A stretch of DNA of 5,440 bases from DATFYI01 sp035315125. Lineage in GTDB: Bacteria; Chloroflexota; Anaerolineae; Anaerolineales; Anaerolineaceae. Of the stretch, positions 4,743-5,440 are shown in pieces. Position numbers and translations under genes: made by a program. Every line of letters starts with the position of its first letter. Position 1 is the first letter of the stretch. Under the pieces are notes generated by a model that had not been told where the DNA came from, did not search any database, and saw nothing but the letters and a program-made list of their open reading frames with translations. The DNA lies in contig DATFYI010000242.1 in the NCBI GenBank assembly GCA_035315125.1, positions 1 through 5,440 on the forward strand, given 5' to 3'.

Positions 4743-5440
4743 TCACGATTTCAAGGCTTTAAAGCCTTCGCCCAGCGCCTCATGGGCCACACCGATGACC
4801 ATAAAGGCCTTGGGGTCTGCATCGTGCACCAGTGCTTTTAATTGGTTTACCTCTGAGCGAGTGATGACACAATACAACACCGGCCGCGCCGCGCCGGTAT
4901 AGGCGCCCGTGCCGGCCAGAATCGTCACTCCCCGTTCCATCATATTTAAGATCTGCCCGCATACTTCTTCGGGTTTACTGGTGATGATCAACGCCGTCCG
5001 GAATATTCCGGTGCCTTCCGAGACCATTTCGGCCGACAACCCGCTGACATAGATAACCACCAATCCGTATAATGCGTGCTCCCAATTAAAAGCGAAGCCA
5101 CCTGATAATACAACCAGCGCATCGACTGCCAGATAAGATTGGGACATCGGCAGACCCAGGCGATGATTTAGAATTTTTCCCAGGATATCGCTACCGCCGC
5201 TGGTACCCTGCCCACGATAAACAAAGCCCAGCCCCACCCCCAGTATCAACCCTCCATATAGACTATTGATAAACAGATCTTTGGTTATGCCACCGGCCGG
5301 GATGATTAACGCCAATAAATCCGTAAAAACAGAGAAAAGCAAGACCGCCAAACCGGTTCGGAAGGCAAAACGCAACCCGCCCAGATAACGCCAGCCTATA
5401 ATGAACAGGGGAATATTTCCGATTATAACCATCACGCCGA
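4743..5440 (-). CDS. YitT-family membrane protein with C-terminal DUF2179 domain (5' end missing)
   Basis: The reading frame runs from the right edge to a TGA at 4745-4743, giving 232 visible residues. A GTG at 5435-5433 followed by ATG could be taken as a start, but the frame is open to the edge (GVMVIIGNIPLFIIGW) and YitT proteins normally have about 50 more residues with another membrane helix before the NIPLF segment. I therefore treat the gene as cut by the window. Counting from that GTG: hydrophobic segments near 1-15, 26-47, 56-73, 102-113 and 121-137; the YitT-type loop YRGQGTSGGSDILGK (73-87); then a cytoplasmic DUF2179 domain (about 145-230) with ERGVTILAGTGAYTG (167-181), LYCVITRSEVNQLK, DADPKAFMVIG and the terminal EALGEGF. 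The function of the family is poorly known; transport or ligand sensing has been proposed. It converges on the lysoplasmalogenase gene with 4 bp between. Confidence 0.9.
   Translation of the reverse strand, partial: GVMVIIGNIPLFIIGWRYLGGLRFAFRTGLAVLLFSVFTDLLALIIPAGGITKDLFINSLYGGLILGVGLGFVYRGQGTSGGSDILGKILNHRLGLPMSQSYLAVDALVVLSGGFAFNWEHALYGLVVIYVSGLSAEMVSEGTGIFRTALIITSKPEEVCGQILNMMERGVTILAGTGAYTGAARPVLYCVITRSEVNQLKALVHDADPKAFMVIGVAHEALGEGFKALKS
4753..4768. repeat. 16-bp palindrome at the convergent gene ends
   Basis: AAGGCTTTAAAGCCTT is a perfect palindrome 15 bp beyond the stop of the lysoplasmalogenase gene and inside the last codons of the minus-strand gene (EGFKALK). It could form a short hairpin in either transcript, but it has only three G-C pairs per arm and no T-run follows on either strand. 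It is not a classical terminator, and it may simply reflect coding for Lys-Ala-Leu-Lys. Confidence 0.4.

Noticed and set aside
4998..5011. Perfect 14-bp palindrome CCGGAATATTCCGG
   Set aside because: It lies within the YitT-family coding sequence (around the GTGIFR segment), with no neighbouring gene start or repeat copy in the window. It is most likely coincidence.
5430..5435. GTG-ATG at the right edge as the true start of the YitT-family gene
   Set aside because: The frame is open to the edge, and family members normally have a further N-terminal helix of about 50 residues. The gene is better treated as truncated by the window.

Overview
The window looks like ordinary chromosomal DNA from a bacterium of moderate GC content. 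The protein style of Era and of the ABC ATPase reminds me of Chloroflexota (Anaerolineae-like). That is an impression from recalled family sequences, not a computed placement. No insertion sequence, prophage gene, CRISPR array, tRNA or rRNA was seen.

Layout. Positions 1-31 hold the first ten codons of a minus-strand gene that leaves the left edge, preceded by a strong ribosome binding site. Positions 32-394 are a long divergent intergenic region with two perfect GC-rich hairpins. The one at 127-154 has a T-run on its minus-strand side and looks like an intrinsic terminator pointing towards the minus-strand gene. From 395 to 4738 five tightly packed plus-strand genes follow: an ABC-2 type exporter ATPase (395-1423), two different ABC-2 membrane subunits (1395-2240 and 2237-3094), the ribosome-assembly GTPase Era (3112-4053), and a YhhN/TMEM86-family membrane protein, a probable lysoplasmalogenase (4067-4738). 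A minus-strand YitT-family membrane protein with a C-terminal DUF2179 domain (4743-5440) converges on them, with 4 bp between the stop codons and its N-terminus cut by the right edge.

How the genes work together. The first three plus-strand genes overlap by 29 and 4 bp and encode one complete exporter: one nucleotide-binding protein with two non-identical permeases. Era and the lysoplasmalogenase follow after gaps of 17 and about 13 bp with no visible terminator, so all five may share a transcript, but nothing in the sequence ties the exporter to Era functionally. The substrate of the exporter cannot be read from the sequence.

I do not see a convincing undescribed system here. The least explained part is the 32-394 region. 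Its minus-strand terminator has no minus-strand gene upstream within the window, which suggests a short unannotated transcript or a regulated leader of the gene that starts at 31.
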